Positions 1 through 9,871 of a stretch of 33,256 nt of DNA are shown piece by piece (the first letter of the stretch is position 1; each line of letters begins with the position of its first letter). The position numbers were made by a program, and so were the translations under genes. The notes under the pieces were generated by a model that was not told the origin of the DNA, did not search any database, and worked only from the letters and a program-made list of their open reading frames with translations. Source of the stretch: Candidatus Moraniibacteriota bacterium (GTDB lineage Bacteria > Patescibacteriota > Minisyncoccia > JAHIHE01 > DAOVOJ01); assembly GCA_030629775.1 (NCBI GenBank), contig DAOVOJ010000005.1, positions 1 to 33,256 of the forward strand. The letters are read 5' to 3'.

Positions 1-2
1 AG

Positions 3-3000
3 GGACCGGCTGATGTAATGCTGGTGATAGATCGTTCTGGTACCATGGGCGATGATTTAAAATTTAGCAGCGCGAAAACCGCCAGTGTGAATTTTGTGGA
101 TAAATTATTTTCAGCCGCGCCAACTACTAGTTTTTTGCTTAATTACCATCAGATAGGGCTAGTAGCTTTTAATCAAAATATAGATGCCAGACAATTAAAG
201 AAAGAAGAAGATAAAGATGAGATAAAAAGCAATATAAATGACGCGAATGGAATATTGGGAGAAAATAAGCCTTATCCGGGTTATCCCGTTGGTGGTCGCT
301 ATACCGATGTTGCGATTGGAAAAGCCAGATTGATGATGAAACTGGAGGAAGGAGGAAATCCTGACGCTACTAAAACAATGATTATTTTAACTGACGGAGT
401 GCCTAACGATTTAGACGATGCCAAGGCTCAGGCTGTTTTAGCTAAAAATAATGATATCAGGATTATTGTGGTGGGGTTAAAATTGGATAAAATCGCGGAT
501 GAAACAGATAGAGATAATGCTAAGGAATTTATAAAATATATCGCTTCTTCGCCCGCGGACTGTTTTTATGTTTATGATTCCGGCGAGGCGCTTGACAGTT
601 GCACTTCAATTGACGCCAGTGAATTGGAAACCAAATTGAACGGAGTTTATGACAGTATCACTGCCGCTGTTTGTGATGAAAGCGATCCTACTATATCAAT
701 TTCAAAAAAGCCGTCGGGAACTTTGTATAATGTTGATAATTTAAAAATTACATCAACCGCTATTGACGATGTTGGCTTTAAGGAGCACACGATAGTATGG
801 GATGGCAATAATGTAGAGTGCGCTGATCTTGCGGGGACGACCGTAGCTTGTGGCGCCGGAGAGTGTGTAAAAATAAGCTGTGACACAGGATATCTAGGTC
901 CGTTTAATGTTGGTCAAACTATAATTTATCGTTCCGCTGCGATAGACGCGAATGATAACTCGGTGAACATTGATCCGCCAAGAACTGTTACGGTTGCGAA
1001 TGTTGATTTAGATGTTCCGGTGCTATATAGAAATAAAAATAATACAATTATTGTTGATATTTCTAATTATGTCTACGCGACAGACAATGTTATTTCTATT
1101 AGTATTGACGCTAAAAGTATCGATCCTCTTGTTTTGGAAGGTATAGAAATTGATAAGGCAGTAATGACTTGTTCATCGTCCGGAGATTGCTCTTATATTT
1201 TTAATACTAAAAATTATGGAGACGGTTGTTTGGATTGGACGGATGGGATAACAAATGGCTCGGCTAATAATATAGATATTGATGTTTTTATTTACGCGTA
1301 TAATGATGATATGGGTACTCGCCAGATAGCTTCTTTGGAAAATCAGTTGCTTGTTTCGGGTTGTGAAGGTGTAGGTTGCGAGGAAGCAGGAACTTGTTCT
1401 GACGGATTAAATAATGACTGTGATTATGACGAATTTAACAATCCAATTATTGATTTGAACCCCGGTTTAGCTGAGGCGCTTTGCGATGTAACTGGTCCCA
1501 GTGTCGGAATTTTGCGTGTTCCAAGTGGAGATGTTTATGATTTAGAGAGTGATGGAGTTACTTCCATGACAGTAACGCTTGAATCTACCGCTACTGACAA
1601 CAACGGAATAAAACAGCACATTATTAAATATAAAAAAGAGGGAGATGTCAGTTGGACGACATTTGATTGTACGGATGGAGATCCAAGCGATGGAAAAATT
1701 ATATGCAACGGGGTAGAGATAACGCAAAGTATTGTTACTATTTCAACAGATGTCGGTCCGTTTAACGCGGGAGAAAAAATACATTATTATTCTGAGGCAT
1801 ATGATTATTCCGGGAATAATAATATCGGAAGCAGTTTAAATGAAGATTTTATTGTGAAAAGCAGGCAATGTTTTGAAGTCGGTGATACAGATCCACCGAG
1901 TGCGTGTTTAGTTAATACTTCAGGAAGATGTTGCGGCGGAGTTTGTAATGCCGCCATATCTTCCAGTTCTTATAACACGGATTTTTGCGCTAAAGAGATC
2001 TGTAGTGGAATTAATTGGGAATGGGGTTCAGCCAATGACGGTACTATATGCAGCGAAAGCGGAGAAGCTACCGAATGTTATTCTTACAACCCCGATCTTT
2101 TTGGTTCTCCTCCGGGCGATCCTAAATATTTTTATGACGGCGGATGTCAGGAAAGAGGATACGCGTGTTTGTCCGGATATTGCGAATATACTGTCACGGC
2201 GGATAGGCCAGATGCTTGCGGTTATGACGGCAATCCCTTGAAACTTAAAGATTACGAATGCAGCGCTGACGGACTTACTTGTGAACTTGATCCGGCTACT
2301 CCCGTAGAAAATACTATTTGTGATGTTGAATTAGACAGTCTTTCCATAAATGCCTATAACAATGAAGGTGATTTTATCTGCGGAGGTTCTGAAGCAACAG
2401 GCGAGGTGTTGAATGACAAAACAGCAGTTCCGAATAAAGTTTCTTTGACCGCCGCTGTTTCTGATTCAAATGGGATTGGAAGTTATAAAATATACTGGCA
2501 GGTAGATGGCGGGACATGGAATAATACTGGTACTGGTTGCGGGACATGCGCGGACGGAGCAACTTGCAGTTGCGTTGAAAAAATAGGGGCTTTTAGTCCG
2601 GGTCAGGTTGTGAAATTTTATGCCTGGGCAAAAGATAGCAGTCCTAATGAGACGGAAAGTCAAACTGCTACTTATTCCTTTACTGTTCGTGATCATGAAT
2701 GTTATTATATTAATTCTCAGGATGATAAAGGAAATATCGCCAATTTAACTCCTTGTAATTCTGGAAGCGGGATGTGTTGCGGCGGGACTTGCGATGGCGC
2801 TATTTCAGCAACTTCTTACGATGAAGGATGTTATGTTGATTCTTGCAGCGGAACGAACTGGGTGTCTGTCGCGGGAAATGAAACTGATCCTTGCGGGGTC
2901 AGCGATACTTGTTTTGATTATTATTCCCCTAATGTTGATTTTTACAGCGGTTGTATGAATGGCGGAAATGAATGCAAGTCTGGTTATTGTGTTCTTTCTT

Positions 3001-6000
3001 CAAGTGAAACTTTTCCTTCCTCTTGCAATGGAAATCTGCTTACTAGTTATGATTGCGATGATTATGAAACCGGGACTTGTAAAAAGAGAGACACTGGAAC
3101 TGATATTGATTGTTCTGTTGCCGGTAGTTATGACAGTGACACCGTAACTTGTAATTGTGATTGTAATAATTACGACATTGAAGAAAAAATTTATTCTTCG
3201 TTGAAGTTTGACGGGGTGAATGATTATGTGGATATGGGAGATGTTTTAGATCCTGGCAGTAACTCTTTTTCTGTAGGATTATGGTTTAAGTGGGACGGCA
3301 AAAGCGGGGAAAATATATTATATAATAAAGAAAGTTTATATGAGGCAAGAGTTTATAATGGTTATTTTCACTATGCATGGTATCCTAATTGGAGCTGGTA
3401 TGGTGGAAATAATTTCTCAGTAAATTCTGGAGAATGGTATTATGCAACAGTTGTTTATGACAAGGCAAAACAATATGTATATAAAAACGGTGAACTTGTT
3501 TATTCTAGAAATCATACTGGTGATATGGGGAGTAATAGCAATAAACTTTTATTTGGAGCTCGTGGCAATACAGTTCCTCGTAGTTTCTTTGATGGCTTAA
3601 TGGACGATGTTCGAATTTACAATCGCGCGCTTTATCCGGAAGAGGTAAAAGCTCATTATAACGGAATTTTTGCAGATGATACCGGATTGGTAGGGCATTG
3701 GGATTTTGATCCAATTAACACGGAGGAAGAGGATGGAATTGCGGGAGATCGTTCTGAAAATGAAAATGATGGAGTTTTGAGTAATGTTGACGGTATTTTA
3801 GGAGGTGGCTCTGCTACTTACAGACCATCGTGGGTTAGTGGTAAATATGGAAGTGGTTTAGATTTTGACGGAAGTAATGACTATGTGAAAATTCCAAGTG
3901 TAAATCCAACTAATGCTATAACTGTTGAAATGTGGGCTAAGAGCGACACTTCATTGTGGAATAACTATGGCTTTCTGGTGTCGAAAAGAAATGCGTATAT
4001 TATGCATCCAAAATCAAATACAAAAACAATGAATTTTTATCTTTATCTTCCGAGCGCGGGCGGCTGGAGGGCAACAACAACTAATATTGATGATATAACA
4101 ATTTGGAATCATTATATCGGAACTTATAATAGTTCAACTGGCAAACTTAAATTATATGTAAATGGTGATTTAAAAAAAGAAGAAACATATTCTGGAGCTA
4201 TAAATTCTGATACAGGGTCTATGTTTATTGGTAGAGATGATGGTTTGGCAAGATATTTTAATGGTTCAATGGACGAAATCCGTATCTATAATCGTGCGCT
4301 TTCGGAAACAGAAGCCGCGGAACATCATAAAGGTGTTTTTAGCGATAATTCTGGTCTTATTGGATATTGGGATTTTAATGAAAGTTCAGGGACGACTGCA
4401 GAAGACAGTTCCGGAAACGGTCCGCAGTGGATGAAACATTATCACGGAAGCGCTACTGGTGCTGGCGGAAATGTGCCGGAGAATTGGCAGGTTTGTACGG
4501 ATGGGAAAGATAATGATTGCGATGGAGATACCGCCGCTGAAAAAGACGAATATGATATTAGTCTTGGAGTTTCTGATTGCGATGGAGAGGTTTATGATAC
4601 TCTCACCGGACAATCAGTTTCTGTTACGGCAACGGCGAATAAAGCTTGTGTTAGTGACGCGGAAGATCCGTGCGCGGGACCTACTGATCTAACTGATTTA
4701 CTTGACGCGAGCGCTAATAATCATATCGAAATTTTTGACATTAACATCAAAAATGCCAGTAATGACTTTACATTGTCAGCCAATGCTCTTGACGACTTTT
4801 TGATTTATCAAACTAGAATTGAATGGACAGTGGATAATTGGGGCACTACGAATAGCAAAACTTGTAACGGTACGGGAGTTTGCGAAGTGTGTGTTGAAGG
4901 AGGGTCTTGCGGAGAAGATAATGACGATATTTTATCCTCGTCATTGTCGGCGGACAATGTTTTCAAATTCAAAGTTTGCGCGGTGGACAATAGTGTTAAT
5001 AATAATCAAAAATGCACTGATGAATATGCTATTGAAATACTAAGCTCCAACGCGGTTCCTGTGATAACTCCGCTTTCGGTTATTGAACCCAATTTTTGTT
5101 TGGAAGGATTGAAATATATTTTAAAATGGGAATTTAGCGATGACGGCGCTGACGCGCAGGCATCTTTCGAAATTCAAGTGGAAGATGTTGAAACAGGCAA
5201 TCTTGTAGTAAATAAAACATTTAGTGCTTCGGATTTATTTTATCAAATCAATTCCGATGATTTTGAAACAGGAGAGGAAATAGAATACGGAAGTAAAGCT
5301 TACAATTGGCGTGTTAAGGTGACGGATAATCGTGGTGGGGGATATGAACAGACGACGGATTGGGAAGCGGGTCCCGCATTTACCACACCGCCTCACGAAT
5401 ACCCCCAGTTTGATTTTGTGGCGGTTCCGGATTTTTCCGATAATTGCTTATATGAGATTGATGCCGTGGGAACTGACAGGTGTGATTATGGTGAGAATAT
5501 AACATTTTCTCCCCAAAATCTTACATTCATTGAGTGTGATAATAACAATGATAAACAATGCCTGACAATCACCACCGCCAAGTGTGATATCACTAATAAT
5601 ATTTGTGTATCTTGTGCAGGTGGTCCTAACGAATGTAATAATTTTAATTCAGGAGGTGTTATTTACGTTTGTGATACTGAAAATGGAGTTTGTAAAATTT
5701 CCGGATCTTGCGTAACTGATACTGAAATTGATTGTTGTTCTAGTGATGATGATTGTATGGCTGCCGATTTCGCGAGGTGTGATACCGGCACTGGATTATG
5801 CGCGATCTGTGATGATGATTCTCAGTGCGAAAAGTTCAATGAGGAAAATATTGATAAAGGATCATTGTGGAATGCTAGTTCGGGAGGTCCTGACACTCTT
5901 ACTGATAACAGTAAATTGTGGGTTATTGATGAATGGGTCGGAGGAACTGTTAAAATAATTTTCGGAACCGGATCAAACCAAGTTAGAACCATAATTTCCA

Positions 6001-6329
6001 ATACCAGTGAAGAAATCACCGTGGATTCTAATTGGACTTCTATTCCAAACAGTTCTTCGGATTATAAGATAATTAAATATATTTGCAACAACGAAGGAGT
6101 GTGCGAAGACAAGGAACATCGCAAGTGGTGGTTTTATGGCGATGACAGTTTAGATGTTGACAGCAGAGATCCTCATCCGATAAATAATTATATTGAGTCC
6201 GAGGTTAGTGATTATAATGTAATTTTGAAAATAAAAGATATTTTCGGCAATTCTTGTTCTCGGGTAAAAAAGATTATTTTAGGAATAAACAAATATCCGA
6301 AATGGAACGAAGTTTCGCCGTCTAATTAA
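3..6329 (+). CDS. Giant VWA/LamG surface protein, 5'-partial (candidate pilus-associated adhesin)
   Basis: The frame is open to the left edge (residues G-P-A-D-V precede the first ATG at 18), so the true start and any signal peptide lie outside. Numbering from that ATG, a von Willebrand A domain fills about 1-215: DRSGT at 5-9 is the DxSxS-type MIDAS motif and LTDGVPND near 124 is its second metal-binding loop. Four or more beta-sandwich modules with a DNxGI...IxW signature follow, interleaved with Cys-rich repeats (CCGGVCNAAIS near 638, CCGGTCDGAIS near 919) and MopE-like DGxNNDCD/DGKDNDCDGD motifs near 462 and 1493. Two LamG/concanavalin-like jellyrolls lie near 1062-1230 and 1276-1460. I see no C-terminal anchor. 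It lies directly upstream of pilC and four minor pilin genes, so by analogy with PilY1 it may be a tip adhesin; that role is inferred. The domains are clear, the function is not. Confidence 0.85.
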   Translation, partial: GPADVMLVIDRSGTMGDDLKFSSAKTASVNFVDKLFSAAPTTSFLLNYHQIGLVAFNQNIDARQLKKEEDKDEIKSNINDANGILGENKPYPGYPVGGRYTDVAIGKARLMMKLEEGGNPDATKTMIILTDGVPNDLDDAKAQAVLAKNNDIRIIVVGLKLDKIADETDRDNAKEFIKYIASSPADCFYVYDSGEALDSCTSIDASELETKLNGVYDSITAAVCDESDPTISISKKPSGTLYNVDNLKITSTAIDDVGFKEHTIVWDGNNVECADLAGTTVACGAGECVKISCDTGYLGPFNVGQTIIYRSAAIDANDNSVNIDPPRTVTVANVDLDVPVLYRNKNNTIIVDISNYVYATDNVISISIDAKSIDPLVLEGIEIDKAVMTCSSSGDCSYIFNTKNYGDGCLDWTDGITNGSANNIDIDVFIYAYNDDMGTRQIASLENQLLVSGCEGVGCEEAGTCSDGLNNDCDYDEFNNPIIDLNPGLAEALCDVTGPSVGILRVPSGDVYDLESDGVTSMTVTLESTATDNNGIKQHIIKYKKEGDVSWTTFDCTDGDPSDGKIICNGVEITQSIVTISTDVGPFNAGEKIHYYSEAYDYSGNNNIGSSLNEDFIVKSRQCFEVGDTDPPSACLVNTSGRCCGGVCNAAISSSSYNTDFCAKEICSGINWEWGSANDGTICSESGEATECYSYNPDLFGSPPGDPKYFYDGGCQERGYACLSGYCEYTVTADRPDACGYDGNPLKLKDYECSADGLTCELDPATPVENTICDVELDSLSINAYNNEGDFICGGSEATGEVLNDKTAVPNKVSLTAAVSDSNGIGSYKIYWQVDGGTWNNTGTGCGTCADGATCSCVEKIGAFSPGQVVKFYAWAKDSSPNETESQTATYSFTVRDHECYYINSQDDKGNIANLTPCNSGSGMCCGGTCDGAISATSYDEGCYVDSCSGTNWVSVAGNETDPCGVSDTCFDYYSPNVDFYSGCMNGGNECKSGYCVLSSSETFPSSCNGNLLTSYDCDDYETGTCKKRDTGTDIDCSVAGSYDSDTVTCNCDCNNYDIEEKIYSSLKFDGVNDYVDMGDVLDPGSNSFSVGLWFKWDGKSGENILYNKESLYEARVYNGYFHYAWYPNWSWYGGNNFSVNSGEWYYATVVYDKAKQYVYKNGELVYSRNHTGDMGSNSNKLLFGARGNTVPRSFFDGLMDDVRIYNRALYPEEVKAHYNGIFADDTGLVGHWDFDPINTEEEDGIAGDRSENENDGVLSNVDGILGGGSATYRPSWVSGKYGSGLDFDGSNDYVKIPSVNPTNAITVEMWAKSDTSLWNNYGFLVSKRNAYIMHPKSNTKTMNFYLYLPSAGGWRATTTNIDDITIWNHYIGTYNSSTGKLKLYVNGDLKKEETYSGAINSDTGSMFIGRDDGLARYFNGSMDEIRIYNRALSETEAAEHHKGVFSDNSGLIGYWDFNESSGTTAEDSSGNGPQWMKHYHGSATGAGGNVPENWQVCTDGKDNDCDGDTAAEKDEYDISLGVSDCDGEVYDTLTGQSVSVTATANKACVSDAEDPCAGPTDLTDLLDASANNHIEIFDINIKNASNDFTLSANALDDFLIYQTRIEWTVDNWGTTNSKTCNGTGVCEVCVEGGSCGEDNDDILSSSLSADNVFKFKVCAVDNSVNNNQKCTDEYAIEILSSNAVPVITPLSVIEPNFCLEGLKYILKWEFSDDGADAQASFEIQVEDVETGNLVVNKTFSASDLFYQINSDDFETGEEIEYGSKAYNWRVKVTDNRGGGYEQTTDWEAGPAFTTPPHEYPQFDFVAVPDFSDNCLYEIDAVGTDRCDYGENITFSPQNLTFIECDNNNDKQCLTITTAKCDITNNICVSCAGGPNECNNFNSGGVIYVCDTENGVCKISGSCVTDTEIDCCSSDDDCMAADFARCDTGTGLCAICDDDSQCEKFNEENIDKGSLWNASSGGPDTLTDNSKLWVIDEWVGGTVKIIFGTGSNQVRTIISNTSEEITVDSNWTSIPNSSSDYKIIKYICNNEGVCEDKEHRKWWFYGDDSLDVDSRDPHPINNYIESEVSDYNVILKIKDIFGNSCSRVKKIILGINKYPKWNEVSPSN

Positions 6330-6348
6330 GGGTTATTTTTACCGATTA

Positions 6349-6424
6349 TTCCCCTCTTAGGAGGGGCTAGGGGTGGGTCTTTTCGCTAATTTAACCCACC
6401 CCCAACCCCCTCCCAAGAGGGGAA
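6349..6424. repeat. Palindromic element, family A (copy 1)
   Basis: An imperfect inverted repeat: a left arm rich in CCCCTCTT...GGGGTGGGT (6349-6378) and a right arm AACCCACCCCC...AGAGGGGAA (6393-6424) around a short AT-rich loop. Each arm begins with its own small hairpin (CCCCTC/GAGGGG). Related copies lie at 9872-10022 and 18680-18766, with fragments at 12873, 13303 and 19502. It fills the spacer between the surface protein and pilC. It has no U-tract, so a terminator role is not evident. Confidence 0.8.
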
Positions 6425-6458
6425 TTATGAGAAGATTAGCAAAGTCTAATTAGAAAAT

Positions 6459-7664
6459 ATGAAATTTAAATATAAAGCAAGATCAATAAAAGGCGAGGAG
6501 CAAACAGGAAAAATTGAAGCGGACAGTAAAGACAGAGTGGCAGAATTACTTCAAAAGCATAAAATGGTGGTTACATCTATTGAGCCTGTTAAAGATTTTT
6601 TTTCTTTCTCTAAAATTTCTTTCCTTTTACACAGAGTCAGCAACAAGAAAATAGTAATGTTTTCCAAGGAGCTCTCTGTTTTGCTTTTGGCGGGAATACC
6701 TCTTGTAGAAGCCCTGAGAATACAACACGCGCAGGAGGAAAATCTTCATTTCAGAAAACAAATATCTGAAATCGCCAATATGATTGATGACGGTTCTTCT
6801 TTTTCAGCCGCCTTGTCTTGTTATCCAAAAACATTTTCAGATTTCTATGTCAACATTGTTAGATCCGGGGAAACATCCGGAAAAATGCAGGAGTCGCTTC
6901 TTCATCTGGCGGATTATATTGAAAAACAGTATCTTCTAAATAGCAAAGTTAAAAACGCTTTGATGTATCCCGCCGTTATTTTAGGGGGGTTTGGTTTAGT
7001 CGGCGCGGGAATGATGGCCTTCGTGGTGCCGCAATTAGTTGTTATGTTTGAAGAAAATGAGCAGGAACTTCCTCTTCCCACAAAAATTGTGATCGCTATC
7101 AGTGATTTTATGCAAAATAATTTCGTTTTATTTATTTTGTCGGTAGTCGCTTTTATCTATATTGTTAAAAAATATATCAGCACTCCCGGCGGAAAAGAAA
7201 AATTAGACAAATTTATTTTCAAAATCCCGCAATTTAATTCCTTATTTAAAAAGTTTTATGTGGCGCGTTTTGCGGAAAATCTCTCAATGCTTATTAACAG
7301 CGGAATTCCTATAATTGATTCTTTAAGAATATCCGGTGATGTTGTCGGCAATGAAGTTTATAAAAAAATAATTTATGACAGTGTTGAAGAGGTAAAAACG
7401 GGAGGTTCTATTGCCTACGCTTTTGAGAGGAGCGATGATCTGCCGCCGCTTGTGCCAAGAATGATAAAGGTTGGAGAAAAATCCGGAAAACTTGATATGG
7501 TTTTAAAAGATGTCGCTGATTTTTACACTAAAGAAGTTGACATAGCGGTTGACGGGCTGATGGCTCTCATAGAACCGATTTTAATATTTGTTCTTGGCGC
7601 CGGAGTTGGCATTCTTGTCGCCGCTATTTTATTGCCCATATATCAAATGACTTCAATGATTTAA
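6459..7664 (+). CDS. pilC: Type IV pilus / type II secretion inner-membrane platform protein (PilC/GspF family)
   Basis: The 401-residue product matches the normal length of PilC/GspF, the polytopic membrane platform that couples the PilB/PilT ATPases to pilin assembly. The N-terminus MKFKYKARSIKGEEQTGKIE is the family's typical opening. Two T2SSF repeats are visible: about 68-195, with FSKELSVLLLAGIPLVEAL and GETSGKMQESL, and about 270-395, with FAENLSMLINSGIPIIDSL and GEKSGKLDMVL. Hydrophobic segments lie near 168-190, 218-236 and 370-395. The start at 6459 gives the complete family N-terminus. No good Shine-Dalgarno site precedes it, which is common here. The assembly ATPases and the prepilin peptidase are not in the window. 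Four minor pilin genes follow on the same strand. Confidence 0.93.
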   Translation: MKFKYKARSIKGEEQTGKIEADSKDRVAELLQKHKMVVTSIEPVKDFFSFSKISFLLHRVSNKKIVMFSKELSVLLLAGIPLVEALRIQHAQEENLHFRKQISEIANMIDDGSSFSAALSCYPKTFSDFYVNIVRSGETSGKMQESLLHLADYIEKQYLLNSKVKNALMYPAVILGGFGLVGAGMMAFVVPQLVVMFEENEQELPLPTKIVIAISDFMQNNFVLFILSVVAFIYIVKKYISTPGGKEKLDKFIFKIPQFNSLFKKFYVARFAENLSMLINSGIPIIDSLRISGDVVGNEVYKKIIYDSVEEVKTGGSIAYAFERSDDLPPLVPRMIKVGEKSGKLDMVLKDVADFYTKEVDIAVDGLMALIEPILIFVLGAGVGILVAAILLPIYQMTSMI

Positions 7665-7665
7665 A

Positions 7666-7765
7666 CTTGGAACTTATAACTTATACATTTATAATGTAAA
7701 TTCCAAGCTCTATGTTCTAAATTCCAAGCTCTATGTTCCAAGCTCCAAGCTCCAAGTTCCAAGAC
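7666..7765. repeat. Tandem-word inverted repeat (ACTTATA / TTCCAAG words), overlapping the next gene's start
   Basis: The left part carries ACTTGGAACTTATAACTTAT. The right part has repeated TTCCAAGCTC and TCCAAGCTCCAAGTTCCAAG words complementary to the CTTGGAA of the left part. The same vocabulary recurs at 10799-10931 between two tRNA genes. The element starts directly after the pilC stop codon and runs 33 bases into the following coding region. Confidence 0.75.
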
Positions 7766-8296
7766 AAGGGTTTTACTCTTATTGAATTAATTTTAGTTAT
7801 GGCTATTGCGGGAATAATGTCTGTTGTGGTTGTTTCTCAATATAGCCAGCAACGCGATTACAAAGCGTTGCTTTTGGGCGAAGAGCAAATTGCGAATGAT
7901 ATAAGAATGGCGCAAAGTTATTCCTATAACATCTTGATGGATAACGGATCTTTTTCTGTCGGCGGATATGGAATTAATTTTTCAAGCGCTGCGGGTTCAA
8001 ATAATAAATATATTATTTTTGCTGATAAGGATGGTGATAAAGAATATGACAGCGGTGATGAAAAATTTGAAGAGATCGAGCTTCCTAGAAATACTAATAT
8101 TACATCTTTGAAAATAAATAATACGGAGGAGGCTGATAAAACTGTTGATTTGGTTTTTGTGCCGCCTTATGGAGAAGTGTTTATGGATAAGGAAAATAAA
8201 ATAAGTGGAAGCTTTATAAAACTGGAGATTAAAATTGAAAATTCTGATGGTCTTACTAAAATTATTGAAGCGAGCAGTTCTAGATTGATAAAATAA
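7733..8296 (+). CDS. Minor pseudopilin, GspH/FimU-like
   Basis: The 187-residue protein has a class III prepilin signal. A short leader ending in K12 precedes G13-FTLIELILVMAIAGIMSV, where the prepilin peptidase would cut after glycine and methylate the phenylalanine; Glu +5 is present. The hydrophobic helix spans about 14-37 and the rest is a beta-rich globular domain (GGYGINFSS, ADKDGDKEYDSGDE, FVPPYGEVF) resembling GspH/FimT/FimU pseudopilins. The upstream frame is closed by a stop at 7718-7720, so ATG 7733 is the only standard start. The leader MFQAPSSKFQD is encoded by the TTCCAAG repeat that fills the upstream spacer, which is odd. It is four bases upstream of the next pilin gene, so probably co-transcribed. 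The GspH-like subfamily call is tentative. Confidence 0.87.
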   Translation: MFQAPSSKFQDKGFTLIELILVMAIAGIMSVVVVSQYSQQRDYKALLLGEEQIANDIRMAQSYSYNILMDNGSFSVGGYGINFSSAAGSNNKYIIFADKDGDKEYDSGDEKFEEIELPRNTNITSLKINNTEEADKTVDLVFVPPYGEVFMDKENKISGSFIKLEIKIENSDGLTKIIEASSSRLIK

Positions 8297-8300
8297 TTTA

Positions 8301-8873
8301 ATGAAAATCTCATTTTTTGCGAAACAGAAAAGTTCAAAGAAAAACGGCTTTAGTTTAATAGAAGTTGTTTTTGCGATTGGAATCATTACTGTTGGTCTTA
8401 TTTCCATACTGTCGCTTTTTATTCATAATGTCAGAACTGAAATTAACAGTAAAAATAAACTGATTGCTATTTATCTTGCCAACGAATCAATTGAGATTAT
8501 CAGGCAAACAAGGGATAATAATTGGTTCAATAACAGAGATTGGATGTTTCAGGTTTCCGAAGGGGATGTCATAGTCGGTCTTGTTGATAAAACTGACATA
8601 AGAAAGGGATGGGAGATTGAAACCAGTAATGTAAATAGAAAAAAAGTTTATTTGTCTAATAGCTCTTATGTCCAATGCAAAACTTCTCCAGTGGCCGCGG
8701 ATGGTTGGGTCGAAACTAATTTTGAAAGATATTTAACGATAAATGAAAATTCCGGCGGCGCTATCACGGGGTGTCTTGGTGTTACGGATTGTATGGAAAT
8801 AACTTCCCACATTTCTTTAAATGGAACTCAGATTGTTGAAGTGACGGCATATTTGTATGATGGATGGTATTAA
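8301..8873 (+). CDS. Minor pilin, PilV/GspI-like
   Basis: The 190-residue protein begins with a 16-residue basic leader followed by the prepilin motif NGFSLIEVVFAIGIITVGLI; the cut would fall after G17 and Glu +5 is present. The sequence after the helix (NKLIAIYLANESIEIIRQTRDNNW) is typical of PilV/GspI-like minor pilins, in which this A-x-x-x-A-N-E segment is well conserved. Four cysteines in the second half could form disulfides. The gene starts four bases after the preceding stop, consistent with one transcript. After it, a ~325-bp repeat separates the next pilin gene. The family is clear; the exact position in the pilus tip is inferred from gene order. Confidence 0.87.
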   Translation: MKISFFAKQKSSKKNGFSLIEVVFAIGIITVGLISILSLFIHNVRTEINSKNKLIAIYLANESIEIIRQTRDNNWFNNRDWMFQVSEGDVIVGLVDKTDIRKGWEIETSNVNRKKVYLSNSSYVQCKTSPVAADGWVETNFERYLTINENSGGAITGCLGVTDCMEITSHISLNGTQIVEVTAYLYDGWY

Positions 8874-8880
8874 GGTGTAA

Positions 8881-9205
8881 TTTTGAATTACGAACCGTCA
8901 TTGCGAGGAGCCCGAACGAACGCAGTTCGCGAGAAGGCGACGTGGCAATCCCGTTGTTATACACCGTCATTGCGAGGCGATAGCCGTGGCAATCTCGTGA
9001 CAATATCTCGAAGTTTTATGATTCATGGCACGGGATTGCCGCGCTCCGTTCCGTCCCATTCCAAAATTTACAAGATTACTTATTGGTATATAATATTTTA
9101 ATTACTTTGTATCATTTATTATTGCCATACTGCATTATAAATTTTGGAACGGGACTCCACTTCGCTTGCAATGACGGTAAAATTTTGAGTTTTATAATTC
9201 AAAAA
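8881..9205. repeat. Palindromic element, family B (copy 1), with a nested inverted repeat
   Basis: This fills the 358-base spacer between two pilin genes. It opens with TTTTGAATTACGAAC and the CGTCATTGCGAGGAGC motif and closes with GCAATGACGG plus a degenerate copy of the opening. The middle has several direct and inverted copies of TGGCAATCCCG / CGGGATTGCC. This motif resembles a repeat known from many bacterial genomes. Inside it, 9055-9070 and 9138-9153 form a separate 16-bp inverted repeat with one mismatch (core TTCCAAAATTTA), so a second element appears to have inserted here. Copy 2 is at 11600-11856. No gene is supported inside. Confidence 0.85.
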
Positions 9206-9231
9206 ATTTAGTATTAGAATATTTATTTTTT

Positions 9232-9855
9232 ATGAGGAGCAATGATTTTAAAAATAATAATGGTCTTACGATAATTGAAGTGCTGGTTGCTCTTGGGATA
9301 TTTGCGTTGGTAATTTCTACGGCTGTGGGGGTTTTTGTAAGCGGCAGCGGATCGCAAAGAAAAACCATAGAACTTTATGAAGTTCAAAGGGAAGGAAGTT
9401 ATTTAATGGAAACCATTTCCAGAGAGTTGAGAATGGCAACTGAGACAAGTTCAACCGATGACGATAATCAAGATAGCGATGGTAATGATATCGGCCAGCA
9501 AAACAATAATAATTCCAGTATAGAATTTACAAATTATAATGGAGATTTAGTGAGGTATTGCAGATCTGACGCAAGTGGAGCTTGTAATGCCACTGGAAAT
9601 TTTTTGTCACGAGAAGTATGTATGACTGCCAATTCTACTCCTCCTCCGGATTTTATTTCTGTTGATTGTGATTCTGTGACATATGAAGAAAGGATAAATT
9701 CACCCAGTGTAATAATAGAGGATTTAGTGTTTTATACATCTGAAACTTTCAGCCAAACACAACCCATCATTACTGTAAGTATGAAAATAAAATCAACAAG
9801 CAGATATGGCACTGAGCTTATATTGCAAAACAGTATTGCTATGAGAATATATTAA
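9232..9855 (+). CDS. Minor pilin, PilW/GspJ-like
   Basis: The 207-residue protein has the prepilin motif NGLTIIEVLVALGIFALVIS, with cleavage after G11 and Glu +5, after a short leader. The helix spans about 12-34. The segment after it (ELYEVQREGSYLMETISRELRMA) is typical of PilW/GspJ proteins. The globular part is Asp/Asn-rich near 75-90 and holds four cysteines. The start at 9232 lies just upstream of the motif and needs no alternative; an ATGAGGAGCAATG overlap offers no better site. It sits between two palindromic spacers but keeps the order and strand of the pilin set (GspH-, PilV-, PilW-, PilX-like). Confidence 0.87.
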   Translation: MRSNDFKNNNGLTIIEVLVALGIFALVISTAVGVFVSGSGSQRKTIELYEVQREGSYLMETISRELRMATETSSTDDDNQDSDGNDIGQQNNNNSSIEFTNYNGDLVRYCRSDASGACNATGNFLSREVCMTANSTPPPDFISVDCDSVTYEERINSPSVIIEDLVFYTSETFSQTQPIITVSMKIKSTSRYGTELILQNSIAMRIY

Positions 9856-9871
9856 TAATTAAAACTTTTTA

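Noticed and set aside
7997-8407. 136-codon minus-strand frame across two pilin genes
   Set aside because: It lies antisense to two well-supported pilin genes and its composition is random-like (Phe/Ile/Lys).
8883-9101. 72-codon plus-strand frame between pilin genes
   Set aside because: Its codons are translated family B repeat (SLRGARTNAVREKATWQSRC), a familiar false gene; no start signal and no conserved domain.
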